DNA of 64,000 bases. It comes from Melitaea cinxia (taxonomy: Eukaryota; Arthropoda; Insecta; Lepidoptera; Nymphalidae). The position numbers and the translations under genes were made by a program. Shown here piece after piece: positions 54,840 through 64,000 of this stretch. The DNA lies in the NCBI RefSeq assembly GCF_905220565.1, contig NC_059402.1:3473501-3537500 (forward strand). Direction: 5' to 3'. Under the pieces are notes generated by a model, which was given only the letters and a program-made list of their open reading frames with translations, searched no databases and was not told where the DNA came from. Numbering within the stretch: the first letter of the stretch is position 1; every line of letters begins with the position of its first letter.

Positions 54840-57175
54840 CACTGTTAGACTACCTAACACGATTACGATCATTCACTCGGAAGTTTTATAAAATTATTTT
54901 AGTTTTTAGAAACACCACACAGCTGATACAATACAACGCCACACTTGTACTGTGAAAGTTTATACTTTGTTTGAGTTAATCAGCGATTTAGATTGGTTTA
55001 ATCAATTTTTATGCAGCACAATACTGTTCCAACATCTTAGCAGACCTGCGGGCGCGGAAGGAGTCTATATCTGTCATGTATCACCTGTCAAAGAATTCCC
55101 TTTGACATGATGTCCTATATATTATTCAAAACATATTTATCAAAAGACATATCAAAAACTACGTTACGATTTTATCTTGGTTAAATTTGAAGCAGAATCT
55201 GAATTTTCGCCAATAAACAAGACATCCGTTAGAAAATTAATTATTTTGGACTTTTGTGGTGCACTAAAAAACTATACATTTTCTTACATGTAGTATTTAA
55301 TGCCTTTTAATATTATATTTGTATTAACGTAAGCCATGTGTCTATTATCTATGAACATATTTCATTATACTCCTAGTCATACATTTCATAGTCTTTAGTG
55401 GGTAGTTAGAAAATGTTTATAACATTAAAAGCTCATCAATAAAAACAATAAAAATAAATATACAATGAATTTAGCATTTCATTCTTATTTCTAAGATTAT
55501 GCCAATACAACAATAAAACAAGTTTTAGTTGAAATACAAAATATTCAAAATGGATACACTTTGACCTAGTCATACATAAAAACGTGGAACAATACCCGGG
55601 TACCCTCCCATTTAGCAAGATCCGTGTAAAATACAGGACCATAAATACAGGAGATCCGGACAGGTGGACATTTAATTTCGTAGCTACCTTATAAATGAGA
55701 TATGATTCTAAGTTATGCTATTTTGGTAAAACCTGCATAAGTGGTAAATAAAACGTTAATTTGGAGTGAAAATATTGAATGTAGAAGTAAAAAAAAAAAT
55801 ACAACCACTTTGTGATGTAACCAGAACTTTAAAAAATATTAAATTCTAAAATACATACCTACCTACATTATATTTATTTTTACTTGTAATAAAATAATAG
55901 CAGTAAGCATTTATTCAAAGAAATTGCTATTTTTTTTTAAATCAAGATATGATTGAATTCGAACGGATGAAGTAACAGTGGTGGTAAGTTGATAAAAATT
56001 CATGAAAATCCATTTATACTGAGCCGCAAATTGAAACGTCTACCCACTGTTATCATTTATTCATTGCTGTTCGTCCAAATATCTCGATTGGTGAGAACGA
56101 GAAGTTAGATGGAAATGACATGTACGTAATAGTATCTATGTAGAGAGTATACCGGGCAAGTTTCATGAGTTTCGTGCACCTATAATTTAATAAATTTAAT
56201 TTAAATAAAAATACACAATAAACCCATATTCGATTGGAACTTACGACAAGGAGCAAAGAGTTTGGTTATTGCAAACAGTGGCAATAGGCTCTTAAGGTAT
56301 TAAGAGATTGACACATTAATATATTTATATTATACTATACTTGTTTATATTAAATAATAACTTACTTATGTAATTCAATGATTTATAAGCCAGGTTTAAA
56401 TCTATAAAAATATAATAAACAAAACGAAATTTTCTCCAAAATATCTGCCGTGAGATTCTAAGATTATGTAGATTACGCCGGTTTCAATGTAATGCATAAT
56501 GTTACAGAAGGATCTCTAATTTTTGAACTAGGGCTGTACACTTCAATAATTTATACCTACTCAACTCAAAGAGCTAACGGTGTTAATACTTTTACTATAG
56601 TATTTATATTTTATCACCTTATAAAGTTTTAATTTAGTTAAAATTAGAAATCGTTTGTCTAAATTCTCATCTTAATACCTTTGTGAAATATGGTGTCATC
56701 AAATCACTAAAATGTATCTTCGCATATAACATACGAATGACTGCACCAAATTGTATTTTAAAAAAAATGTGTTCGTTATTTTCAAGAGAAGGTTTGCTTT
56801 AAAAAAAATCAATGTATATACGAAAAAAATATGTCGGTACGAAATTCACTGAAACAACTGGCATAGACTTAAGTGTTAGTCATTTGTCATATTTAGTTTA
56901 GAATATTTTTTATGGTCTAGGATCCGAACCTAAGTCGATCTTTACCAAGCTGAAGAATGAAACATACTTTATAACAAATTTAGTATATTAAATAATATAT
57001 TAAAAATTGGTTTCCTGAAAAAATTCTGGTCTAACTATTTTTACCTGACTTAATGAATTTTCTATAATTAGTAATTTTTCTATTGTAATGTATTTAGTTA
57101 AACTATAAGCCATTGTATTCTGTATAAATAACGTATTTTTTGTATTTAGATATAAGAAAAATTAGTTAAGTAGTA
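54840..57175. other. Intronic stretch of the calmodulin-like gene
   Basis: Short frames only (55436-55642 and 56053-56256 minus), none recognisable. No exon seen. Confidence 0.45.
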
Positions 57176-57179
57176 GGAA

Positions 57180-57530
57180 AGGTCGATTTTTGATATGATA
57201 TTAAAAAATGTTTAGAATTTCTTAATGTGTGGGTAACACAAAAATAAAATCAAACAAATTAAAAATAGCATGGTGTCGTCTCCTGTCAAAGATTTTCATT
57301 GTTATATGAAACTTTGAATAGTTACGAGTTTCTGTAAAGAACTCACTATAGACGGCGCCACGGTTCGCTTAAACCGAATATAAAATCATCATACCAAAAA
57401 TTTCGAATTAACGGGTACATCGTTCCATAGCTTAATTCGCTAGTGCACCGACACGGTCAGTCGGAGATCCAGGTTCGATCCCCGCTGGAACGGTCGAATT
57501 TGGATATGATATTAAAAATGTTTATAATAA
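57180..57530 (+). repeat. Pair of ~34-bp direct repeats, 311 bp apart, with a tRNA-like unit
   Basis: 'ggtcgatttttgatatgata' (57180) and 'ggtcgaatttggatatgata' (57491), each followed by 'ttaaaaaatgttta' or close, are two copies of one segment. The second follows directly on the tRNA-like sequence, suggesting it is the 3' part of a tRNA-like element present twice, the first copy being headless. Confidence 0.6.
57421..57492 (+). other. tRNA-like sequence (SINE head or tRNA pseudogene)
   Basis: 72 bases have a perfect 7-bp acceptor stem (CGTTCCA/TGGAACG), a perfect 5-bp anticodon stem (CCGAC/GTCGG) with 7-base loop ACGGTCA, and the T-loop box GGTTCGATCCCC. It is not a normal tRNA: the base before the anticodon is C, not T; the T stem pairs in only three of five positions; and the D arm is out of register. 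Confidence 0.6.
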
Positions 57531-57534
57531 AAAT

Positions 57535-58250
57535 TACTATATCCGTTAGAATATTTAGCAAGATTATCGTAGTTAATATTTAAGTACGTATATGTAAAAG
57601 AATTAGCCGTTACATAATACATCTTTTCAAGCTAGCACAAGACACTGCAACATATGACACGTTATGAACTTTTAAAGATATGAAAAGAGGCACAGGTGTT
57701 AAAGTTACCTGCCCTAATATTAGCTGACGTTCATATACTTAAGTGTGATGTAAATCTAATAAATTATGAACATGCTGGGCCTATGAATTCGTATGAATTA
57801 TTTGCAATTAAAAATATGGATTACTTAGTAACACTGTAATTGTCATTTATGAAAACAGACAACTACGGTACCATTATCAGCATTAATATTAATAATTATG
57901 CAGATATATTTATTTTGTTACAGTTTTCAAGCAATTTTTTTCGTGATACTTTCGCAGACAGGCTACTTTTACGGTATATATTTAGTTTCAAATTTTTTAC
58001 ACAAAACATAGAAACAGAAATAACTACTATGGTTTTATGCCTATATTTATTCGTATTTGTATAGATTAGGTGACTTGAGCGATTTTACTCACGTTATAGT
58101 TGATGGTTACCACTACAATTTAAGGAGTTGTAATACGATGTTTTATCGCCTAAAGTTCGTTTTTGTAAACGCCTTTCTGACAATCAGCTTCTCTTTAACC
58201 AGTCGATTCTAAAGTATTTACAATCAAACAAAGATCTTAATTTTTATATA
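57535..58250. other. Intronic AT-rich stretch
   Basis: A 74-codon frame at 57840-58064 has no recognisable product. Nothing else seen. Confidence 0.4.
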
Positions 58251-58253
58251 TTA

Positions 58254-58360
58254 CTAGCTGACCCGTGCCCACTTCGTTGGGCGTTAATTATTATTTTTGA
58301 TGCAAATATATAGTAAAATTTTTATTTCACTCGCATTTCTTCGACTTTATTTACATATAC
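58254..58360 (-). mobile_element. Helitron 3' end, minus strand
   Basis: On the minus strand a hairpin 'gcccaacgaagtgggc' is followed by ACGGGTCAG and CTAG|T (58257-58254). The 5' end was not located. Confidence 0.65.
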
Positions 58361-58364
58361 TATT

Positions 58365-59000
58365 ATTTTTCACTGAAGTTTTCGGTCAATAACAATAAAA
58401 TATAGCCTATACCACTCCATTTTTAATTAAGGACATGATTTATACCATAACTATCTGTAAATATTTAGTTGTTAAATTGTAGATTGTAAAAAAAAATATA
58501 TTTATATATCTAACAGATCGTTCATATTAAATGAAATCTACAGCTTTTATATTTATCAAATTTATATCATTTGAACTTTTATCCATCTGGCGAATTGAAA
58601 AAGGTCGCGATGAGAAGTGACCCCCGTATAATCCCTGGAACGCTTCAATTAAGATGAAATCACGGAAATAAATCTTCTTATGGAGATTGATTTACTTTTA
58701 CATTTTTTGCGTTTTTTATTCAAAAATATTTTTACTATAGAGAGAGCGTATTCTGCGTGGTTTTTAATTCTATTTATAATAAATAAGTACATTATGTTTA
58801 TTTGATAAATTAATAAATAAATAATAAATAATGATAATATGATATTTTCTTTAATGTATTTTTTAATTGTACAATAAATAAATAAATTGTGATAGTACTG
58901 ACTGAATTAATTGATTTGTTGTCGCTATTGGCAACCACGATTTCCGTTCCAGAGCTCTGGGTTCGATTAGAAGCAGACGAAACAATGTGTATGTTAAACG
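58365..59000. other. Intronic AT-rich stretch
   Basis: Contains (AAAT)n at 58800-58890. No exon seen. Confidence 0.4.
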
Positions 59001-59004
59001 CTGC

Positions 59005-59305
59005 GTTATACTTCAGCTTGTAATATTTTCTTTCCCCATGTAAGAGAAGGATCAGAGCTTAATTAACCGCGATGGTTAAAATGCAGGTTGGCGGATATAT
59101 TCCCTACTATGAATAACGATCGCTATCATGTGTACATGATAACAACCGACTTCTTAACGTGCTCTCCGAAGCACGGTGGGGAGATCCACAAGGACTGCAC
59201 AAACACGCAGACCACGGTAAACGTCTATATGACCAATACAAATGTTCGCAACCATCAGCGCAACAGACATAAACCATTGCTGTGACCATTGCGTATGTAT
59301 ATTAA
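59005..59305 (-). mobile_element. SINE family B copy
   Basis: The complement of the family shows 'tcttttcccc...gtaagagaaggatcag', 'gaataacgatcgctatcatg', 'gcacggtggggagatccaca' and 'ccagcgcaac'-like head remnants. Frames on both strands are repeat-derived. Confidence 0.8.
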
Positions 59306-59309
59306 ACAT

Positions 59310-60050
59310 ATTTAATTTAATAATTTACTGTTAGAATACTACGGAATTCTGACATAGTTTAGTAGTAATTTCTTATTATTTGTATTATTATACAACAAGA
59401 GATAAAATTATAATATTTGATTAATTTAAACAGAAAGAAATTTAACAATGACTATTGTTGCGTTAACTGTCATGGATTCAATTCTCACTCATGAGAAATA
59501 TTTATATTATGGTCACCGCGAACTGGCAGTCTAAGCACTAGCTTGATTTAAAAAAAAAACTTTTTTTTAGCGAACAAAACAAAATGCTAGAACAACAAAC
59601 AACCGCCTGTCGAGCGTTGAAACGAAACTCATACCGAGGGAATTTTAAAATTAATTATAAATAGATGACAATCTTAAATGACAGTGTTGATCGCCAACTA
59701 TTTCGTATCATATCTGGCCGAAACTCCCGGATATTAATGTTGTTTGTGACTCACAAATAATATTAATCAAAGTTAATTAGATATGGGACTATTTATATTA
59801 GGGACAAGATATATATAGAAAATTACGAGTATCATATATATTAATACACTAAAGCTACCCTTTTTAGAAAAAAACCTCACAATTACTCCACATAAATTAT
59901 ATATCATTTTATTGATGATTGTTTGCTCTACCGGTACCCACAACTAAAAAAAATATTATTGCTTCTGTTTTTATAAATTAATTGATTTCAAATCAACTCA
60001 CGTATAAATACTTTTTGTAATTCTGTAAAGTTATAAAAATTATACTTATT
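59310..60050. other. Intronic AT-rich stretch
   Basis: No exon seen. Part of it probably belongs to the Helitron whose 3' end follows. Confidence 0.4.
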
Positions 60051-60052
60051 TA

Positions 60053-60081
60053 GTGCGAATTATTCGCACGGGTATAGCTAG
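60053..60081 (+). mobile_element. Helitron 3' terminus
   Basis: GTGCGAAT-T-ATTCGCAC is a perfect 8-bp hairpin, followed by GGGTATAG and CTAG|T, the textbook Helitron 3' end. The 5' end was not found. Confidence 0.75.
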
Positions 60082-60084
60082 TAT

Positions 60085-60715
60085 TACATGAATGAATAGC
60101 TAACGCAGTAAACTTTGTACGACCCGTTTTTATTTTTTGTAGACACTATATCAATTTTTTTTAATTTTCTGTAATACAAACCTTGTCCTGATAATAACGT
60201 TCTTAAGTTACACGCGTACAATAGGTATTTAAGTATAACCGATTTCCTATATTTAGAAAACGATTCGTTTTCCTAAGAGTTCATTAAATTTCGAACATGT
60301 CGTATTCGGAATTTAACGGTTCCTTACCCGTTAGGAAAACGTATCGTTTTCTGATAGTGACCGGGCATAAAACATATCTGACATCGTGTAATATTTTTTA
60401 ATAGTGCCTGAAGTACTTTGAGGTGGCGTAAAATTGAGACTGTCAAACTGAAAACGACAGAGTAAATGATGTTTTAAAAGTAGATTGTTTTTTACACAAA
60501 CTAGTTGCGATGGCAAGTATATATTTTTTTTCTTTTTTTTTTAATTTATAACTTCGTGTTAAAAGTACAAATATTAACGAAATTTATAACAACAAATTTA
60601 ATATTAAATTAATATAAATAACTATAGTTAAATTATCTATACTTATATCTTAAAGTTTTAATAATTCTCTTTGTTCATCCCTTTATACGGCTAATACGAT
60701 ATTTAAGATTTAGAT
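60085..60715. other. Intronic AT-rich stretch
   Basis: 'gaaaacgattcgttttcc' (60258) and 'ggaaaacgtatcgttttctg' (60332) are small AT-rich palindromic pieces. No exon seen. Confidence 0.4.
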
Positions 60716-60720
60716 AATAA

Positions 60721-61579
60721 CTAGCGTCCCGCCGCGGCTTCGCGCGGGTAAAAAGCTGATACTAACAGATACTACAGAATGTCTATATATACAACGTTCA
60801 CACCTTTATTGTCATTAAATATACAAACATATTTTCTTTAGATGTTACTCTTGAATTGATAAATTATGCTTTTAGTCTAAACCTATCCTACCTAATGTAC
60901 TTACTATAAATTCAGTTTAAAAATTAACCTTAATACCGACTTTAGTCGGTACCGCAAAGTACGAACATACAATTTCGAAAAAATTGTCGCGCCGTACTTC
61001 TGGCCCGTACCGCCGCAACCGTTATGTCCCTACATTTTAATGTGTAATATCTTCGAAAATATCCATTTAAATTACATGCTGTAAAGGGCTATATTGATCT
61101 GTATTAAATGCACAATACAATTATGGTACTTAATTGGGTAAGGATTAATCCTTCCAGTATTAGTGCTGTGTTGCTTAAAATCGCTTCATAAAGAAGCCAT
61201 TATTTCTCGTAAAAAGTAAAGGATACAAAATGGTTATTGTGGGTTATCCCTAAGAGATAGACATATACACGACTTTTTTGTAGACTTTTTTAAGATCTAC
61301 AGTACTGTGGTACATTATTTTGATTTATTTTGTTGGGTTCAGCCAGCAATTAAATGAATATAATGTAAGAGCAAAAAAAATGAGTTTATTTACGACATCA
61401 CATTAGAAACTTCTAAAATTTTATCTGTGTTTCTCTATTATATTTTGCATGTTATATACAAAAAAAAACCGTTAAAATCCGTTGCGTGGTTTTAAAGATA
61501 TAAAGCATACATAGGGAAATAAGCATACATAGGGACAGACAGACAGCGGGAAACGATTTTGTTTTATACTATGTAATGA
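60721..61579 (-). mobile_element. Helitron family F, 859 bp, both ends present
   Basis: On the minus strand: 5' A|TCATTACATAGTATAAAAC (61579) and, at the other end, 'cgcgaagccgcg' hairpin, GCGGGACG and CTAG|T (60724-60721). Near the 5' end it shares 'aaccacgcaacggatttt' with the short relative at 8542-8744. No coding region. Confidence 0.8.
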
Positions 61580-61584
61580 TATGA

Positions 61585-62260
61585 CTTCTACTAAACTGTT
61601 CATGTATAAAAAATACAAAATTCTTTTCATTAACAACATCATATGAAGCAAATTATTAACAAGTTACTACAAACCTATTCAGATGTCTGCCAAAACTACG
61701 AAAAGTACTAAAAATACAAAATAGTCGTTCATAACATTCAAATATATAACGCTACTCGTTTCTGAATGTTTATTCTTGTACAGACGAATAAATGAAGGTG
61801 AAATGACACACGTACGCCTCGGACAATAATTTCTTATTGTAAACAATACTCGTAATAAAAATTTTAAATATATAGTTCGACTACGTTATATAATGTATGC
61901 AAAATATTTTACTAGCTTATAACCCGCGGTCGCATCTGCGTTATTTTAAGAAAAAAATGTACTAAATTAGGCATCTAGTCAGAGTGAGTCTGTGAAATAA
62001 TTTATATAAATTATAGTGTGTGTTTTTTCACATTGTTTGAAAAATATAACGAAATATAGTGGTAGAATTTTTTCCAAGAAAAAGTTGTATATGATAATTT
62101 AATTGTGTATATTTTATATTTATTAGTTCTTTTTTATGTGTTTTATATATTATATATGGCCTATAGCCTGTAGCCTTCCTCGGTAAATGGATTATTCCAA
62201 ACAAAAATATTTTTTTATTCAAACCAGTAGTTACTGATCTTAGCGCGCTTAAACAAACAA
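61585..62260. other. Intronic stretch with a Helitron-type end
   Basis: On the minus strand CTAG|T at 61915-61912 after 'cgaccgcgggttataag' may be another Helitron 3' end. No exon seen. Confidence 0.45.
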
Positions 62261-62264
62261 ACTA

Positions 62265-62640
62265 CGATTCAATCTGTAACATCCCATTGATGGGCATAAA
62301 CCTCTTTCTCCATGTGTAGGAGAAGGATTGAAACGTAATCCACTACGCTGTTCCACTGCAGGTTGCCGAATATGTCCCTACTATGAGTAACGATCGCTAT
62401 CAGGTTTTTATGATAACAACCGGGACCGGCGTGGTGGATTAAGCTCTGATCCTTCTCCCACATGGGGAAAGAGACCTTGCCCAGTAGTAGCATATTATAG
62501 GCTGAAGCGAACCGGGACCAAATAACCAACAACGGGCTTGACGTGCTCTCTGAGATAAGGTGAGGAGACCCACAAAGATAGACATCCAAACCGGAAAGAA
62601 ATATTTGTAAAAATACAAATATTCATCCCGATCTGCTGCG
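62265..62640 (-). mobile_element. SINE family B with an inverted SINE B tail inserted
   Basis: The main copy runs on the minus strand ('gtaacatcccattgatgggc' ... 'aacgatcgctatcagg' ... 'gctctctgagataaggtgag'). At about 62431-62505 a plus-oriented family B tail ('ggtggattaagctctgatcc' ... 'gcccagtagtag' ... 'ggctgaagcg') is inserted, or was produced by fold-back rearrangement, and the phrase 'aaccgggacc' flanks it on both sides. Confidence 0.75.
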
Positions 62641-62644
62641 TCGT

Positions 62645-62965
62645 TACAGCAGTAAAGAATATAGCTACCCCATCTCTTCCCGTGGGTGGCGTAAGAGGCG
62701 ACTGAGGGATAACACAGTTCTACCACCACCTTGGAACTTAAAAAGCTGACCGATGGCGGGATAACCATCCAACTGCTGGCTTTGAAATACACAGGCCAAA
62801 GACGGGCAGCAGCGTCTTCGGTGCGATAAAGCCAGCCCTGCGGTCACCAACCCGCCTGCCCAGCGTGGTGACTATAGGCAAAACACATGAGTTCACGCCA
62901 TTTTTGGCGCCATTTTGTGGAGGCTAAGTCCAGCAGATCCAGCGGTGGACTGCGATAGCTGGAAG
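62645..62965 (+). mobile_element. SINE family A copy, adjoining SINE B
   Basis: 'cttcccgtgggtggcgtaag', 'ccgatggcgggataaccatc', 'gggcagcagcgtcttcggtg' and 'cgccatttttggcgcc' are followed by a tail with a small duplication ('ccagcagatccagcggtgga'). It lies 55 bp from the calmodulin-like exon at 63019. Confidence 0.85.
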
Positions 62966-63018
62966 TGAGTGAGTAAAGTGATAATTTTTACTATGAAAGC
63001 TATATGTTGCTAAATTAC

Positions 63019-63120
63019 CTGACGGCCTCTGTCCAAGTGATCTCATCACCACACCTAGTTCTGCCATCGTGATGGTGCCATCTTCGTCTTTGTCGAATAG
63101 CATAAATGCTTCCTTAAATT
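63019..63120 (-). CDS. Calmodulin-like protein, exon with EF-hand 1
   Basis: This 102-bp exon (acceptor 'atttgttccag' ending 63121, donor GTAATT at 63018) encodes FKEAFMLFDKDEDGTITMAE and then LGVVMRSLGQRPS. Loop 1, DKDEDGTITMAE, has all Ca2+ ligands. The split Glu codons at both ends (E|F at the start and S|E at the end) fit the neighbouring exons. Against calmodulin, FSLF is FMLF, GDG is EDG and QNPT is QRPS. Calmodulin-like proteins bind Ca2+ and then clasp target helices. This one lies in the cytosol by lack of any signal. The first exon is outside the window. Confidence 0.95.
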
Positions 63121-63275
63121 CTGGAACAAATATTTCGTAACTTACTCCAAATGTACCAATAGTCAATACACGTGCCTCGTGATAGATGGTGCCTGGGAAT
63201 ATAGGAAGGTAGTAGTATCTATGGATACTCATTAGAAGCGTCAAGAAATTACATGATTTTTGGAGAAGGTAGGAG

Positions 63276-63475
63276 CTAACTAAGCGATTCGCTAGTACAT
63301 TCTTGATCCGTACAGCCAAAGAATGGAACTCTCTACCAGCGTCTGTGTTTCCGGAAAACTATAACCTGGGGATCTTTAAGTCGCGAGTGAATAGGTTACT
63401 TCTAGGTAAGCGTGCTCCATCTTAGAACGCATTTTCACTTATCATCAGGTCAAGCCTATCATTGTATTAAAAAAA
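63276..63475 (+). mobile_element. Jockey/CR1-type LINE 3' end, 5' truncated
   Basis: It encodes LTKRFASTFLIRTAKEWNSL, PASVFPENYNLGIFKSRVNR and LLLGKRAPS, then a stop at 63423-63425. A short 3' UTR and an A-rich end follow. The same protein end is in the LINE at 39998-40834. It sits 155 bp upstream of the calmodulin-like exon, in its first intron. Confidence 0.9.
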
Positions 63476-63479
63476 ATCC

Positions 63480-64000
63480 AAATATTTTGTCAAAAAAAAA
63501 ACTGTTAACACGTTGTCGAGTCGCATTAGGCAAGGATTATTTTAATAAAATTTAAGAAACATTACTTGTAGTAAATTAAGTGTATGTACCCCATGTGTGT
63601 TCCCGTGTTGTGTTCTAAATTAAACGGTTCGTAAGCAAAATTTAAACAAATACTTAAAGATCTTAATGTATTGGTTGTCATTGTTTTCGGCAAATTGGCT
63701 GATCTCAATTAAGAAACTGATTATCAATTTTTTTATTCTGCCATATATTTTTTATGACAAAATAGGAATTTGTAACTATATTTTATCTTAACGGTTGCAC
63801 AGGTCGAGAGTTATAAACTTCCTTAATTAGAAGGCACGATCATTTTTAAGCAACCATTATAATTTTATTTTGAAGAAAAAAATATTTAATCAAACATACA
63901 TACATATACAATTTTACACATTTACCTATATATCAAATAAACAAGCAAACAATAACACCAATGCGGTTAAAAGGTACTTGAGTATAAAAATAATTACTGT
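63480..64000. other. AT-rich stretch at the right edge
   Basis: Expected to be the first intron of the calmodulin-like gene. No exon encoding the calmodulin N-terminus with a phase-1 donor was found. Confidence 0.5.

Larger units (their letters stand above)
51567..63120 (-). other. Visible span of the calmodulin-like gene
   Basis: Four coding exons in consistent phases encode about 138 residues. The first exon (start Met and about ten residues) is not found up to 64000. Introns are about 9.9 kb, 0.5 kb and 0.7 kb. The large intron holds a LINE tail, a hAT relic, Helitrons and SINEs. Confidence 0.85.

Overview
The window is AT-rich nuclear DNA from an insect, almost certainly a moth or butterfly. 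I base this on the repeats I recognise from memory of lepidopteran genomes: a tRNA-headed SINE, a SINE with an RTE-type 3' tail, many small Helitrons ending in CTAG, CR1-type LINE tails with a GATCGCT/AGCGAT hairpin, and the GAAGTCGGTT-bounded repeat. The genes have widely separated exons. No bacterial genes, CRISPR arrays, rRNA or canonical tRNA genes were seen.

Two host genes are visible, both on the minus strand. (1) An alkaline phosphatase gene occupies the left half. Its first large exon is at 5065-5366. A signal-peptide first exon lies at 17468-17522, and a second signal-peptide first exon of the same length and phase lies at 27348-27402. Each has a TATA box at a suitable distance, so the gene may have two promoters and two signal peptides; the later exons lie beyond the left edge. 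(2) A calmodulin-like gene occupies the right end. Exons at 63019-63120, 52951-53086, 52325-52473 and 51567-51598 join in phase into four EF-hands and end in ...EFVTILTSKN. Its short first exon is beyond the right edge. It is a diverged paralogue rather than canonical calmodulin.

The rest is introns and intergenic DNA packed with transposons. From left to right: a tRNA-like SINE cluster (1.5-6 kb); a Helitron carrying four copies of a 144-bp unit (6.4-7.1 kb); a complete mini-Helitron (8.5 kb); an RTE endonuclease relic (9 kb); a 3.5-kb terminal-inverted-repeat element interrupted by a CR1/Jockey-type LINE (10.3-13.8 kb); SINEs and Helitrons (14-27 kb); a degenerate tandem array and an RTE relic (28-29.6 kb); a 156-bp MITE (32.4 kb); a 1.3-kb palindrome with 569-bp arms and hammerhead-like motifs (34.3-35.7 kb); an open-frame RTE LINE with 13-bp target duplications (36.1-37.9 kb); a Jockey-type LINE 3' part (40 kb); a 2.4-kb inverted-repeat element with nine copies of ACGGTAATTAG (42.1-44.5 kb); CR1 tails (45.9 and 49.3 kb); and a hAT relic inside the calmodulin-like intron (53.9-54.8 kb).

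The mobile elements explain each other in part. The RTE LINE and the second SINE family share the same 3' tail, which fits the SINE using RTE machinery. Insertions are nested: LINE in TIR element, SINE in TIR element, palindrome in Helitron, and SINE against SINE.
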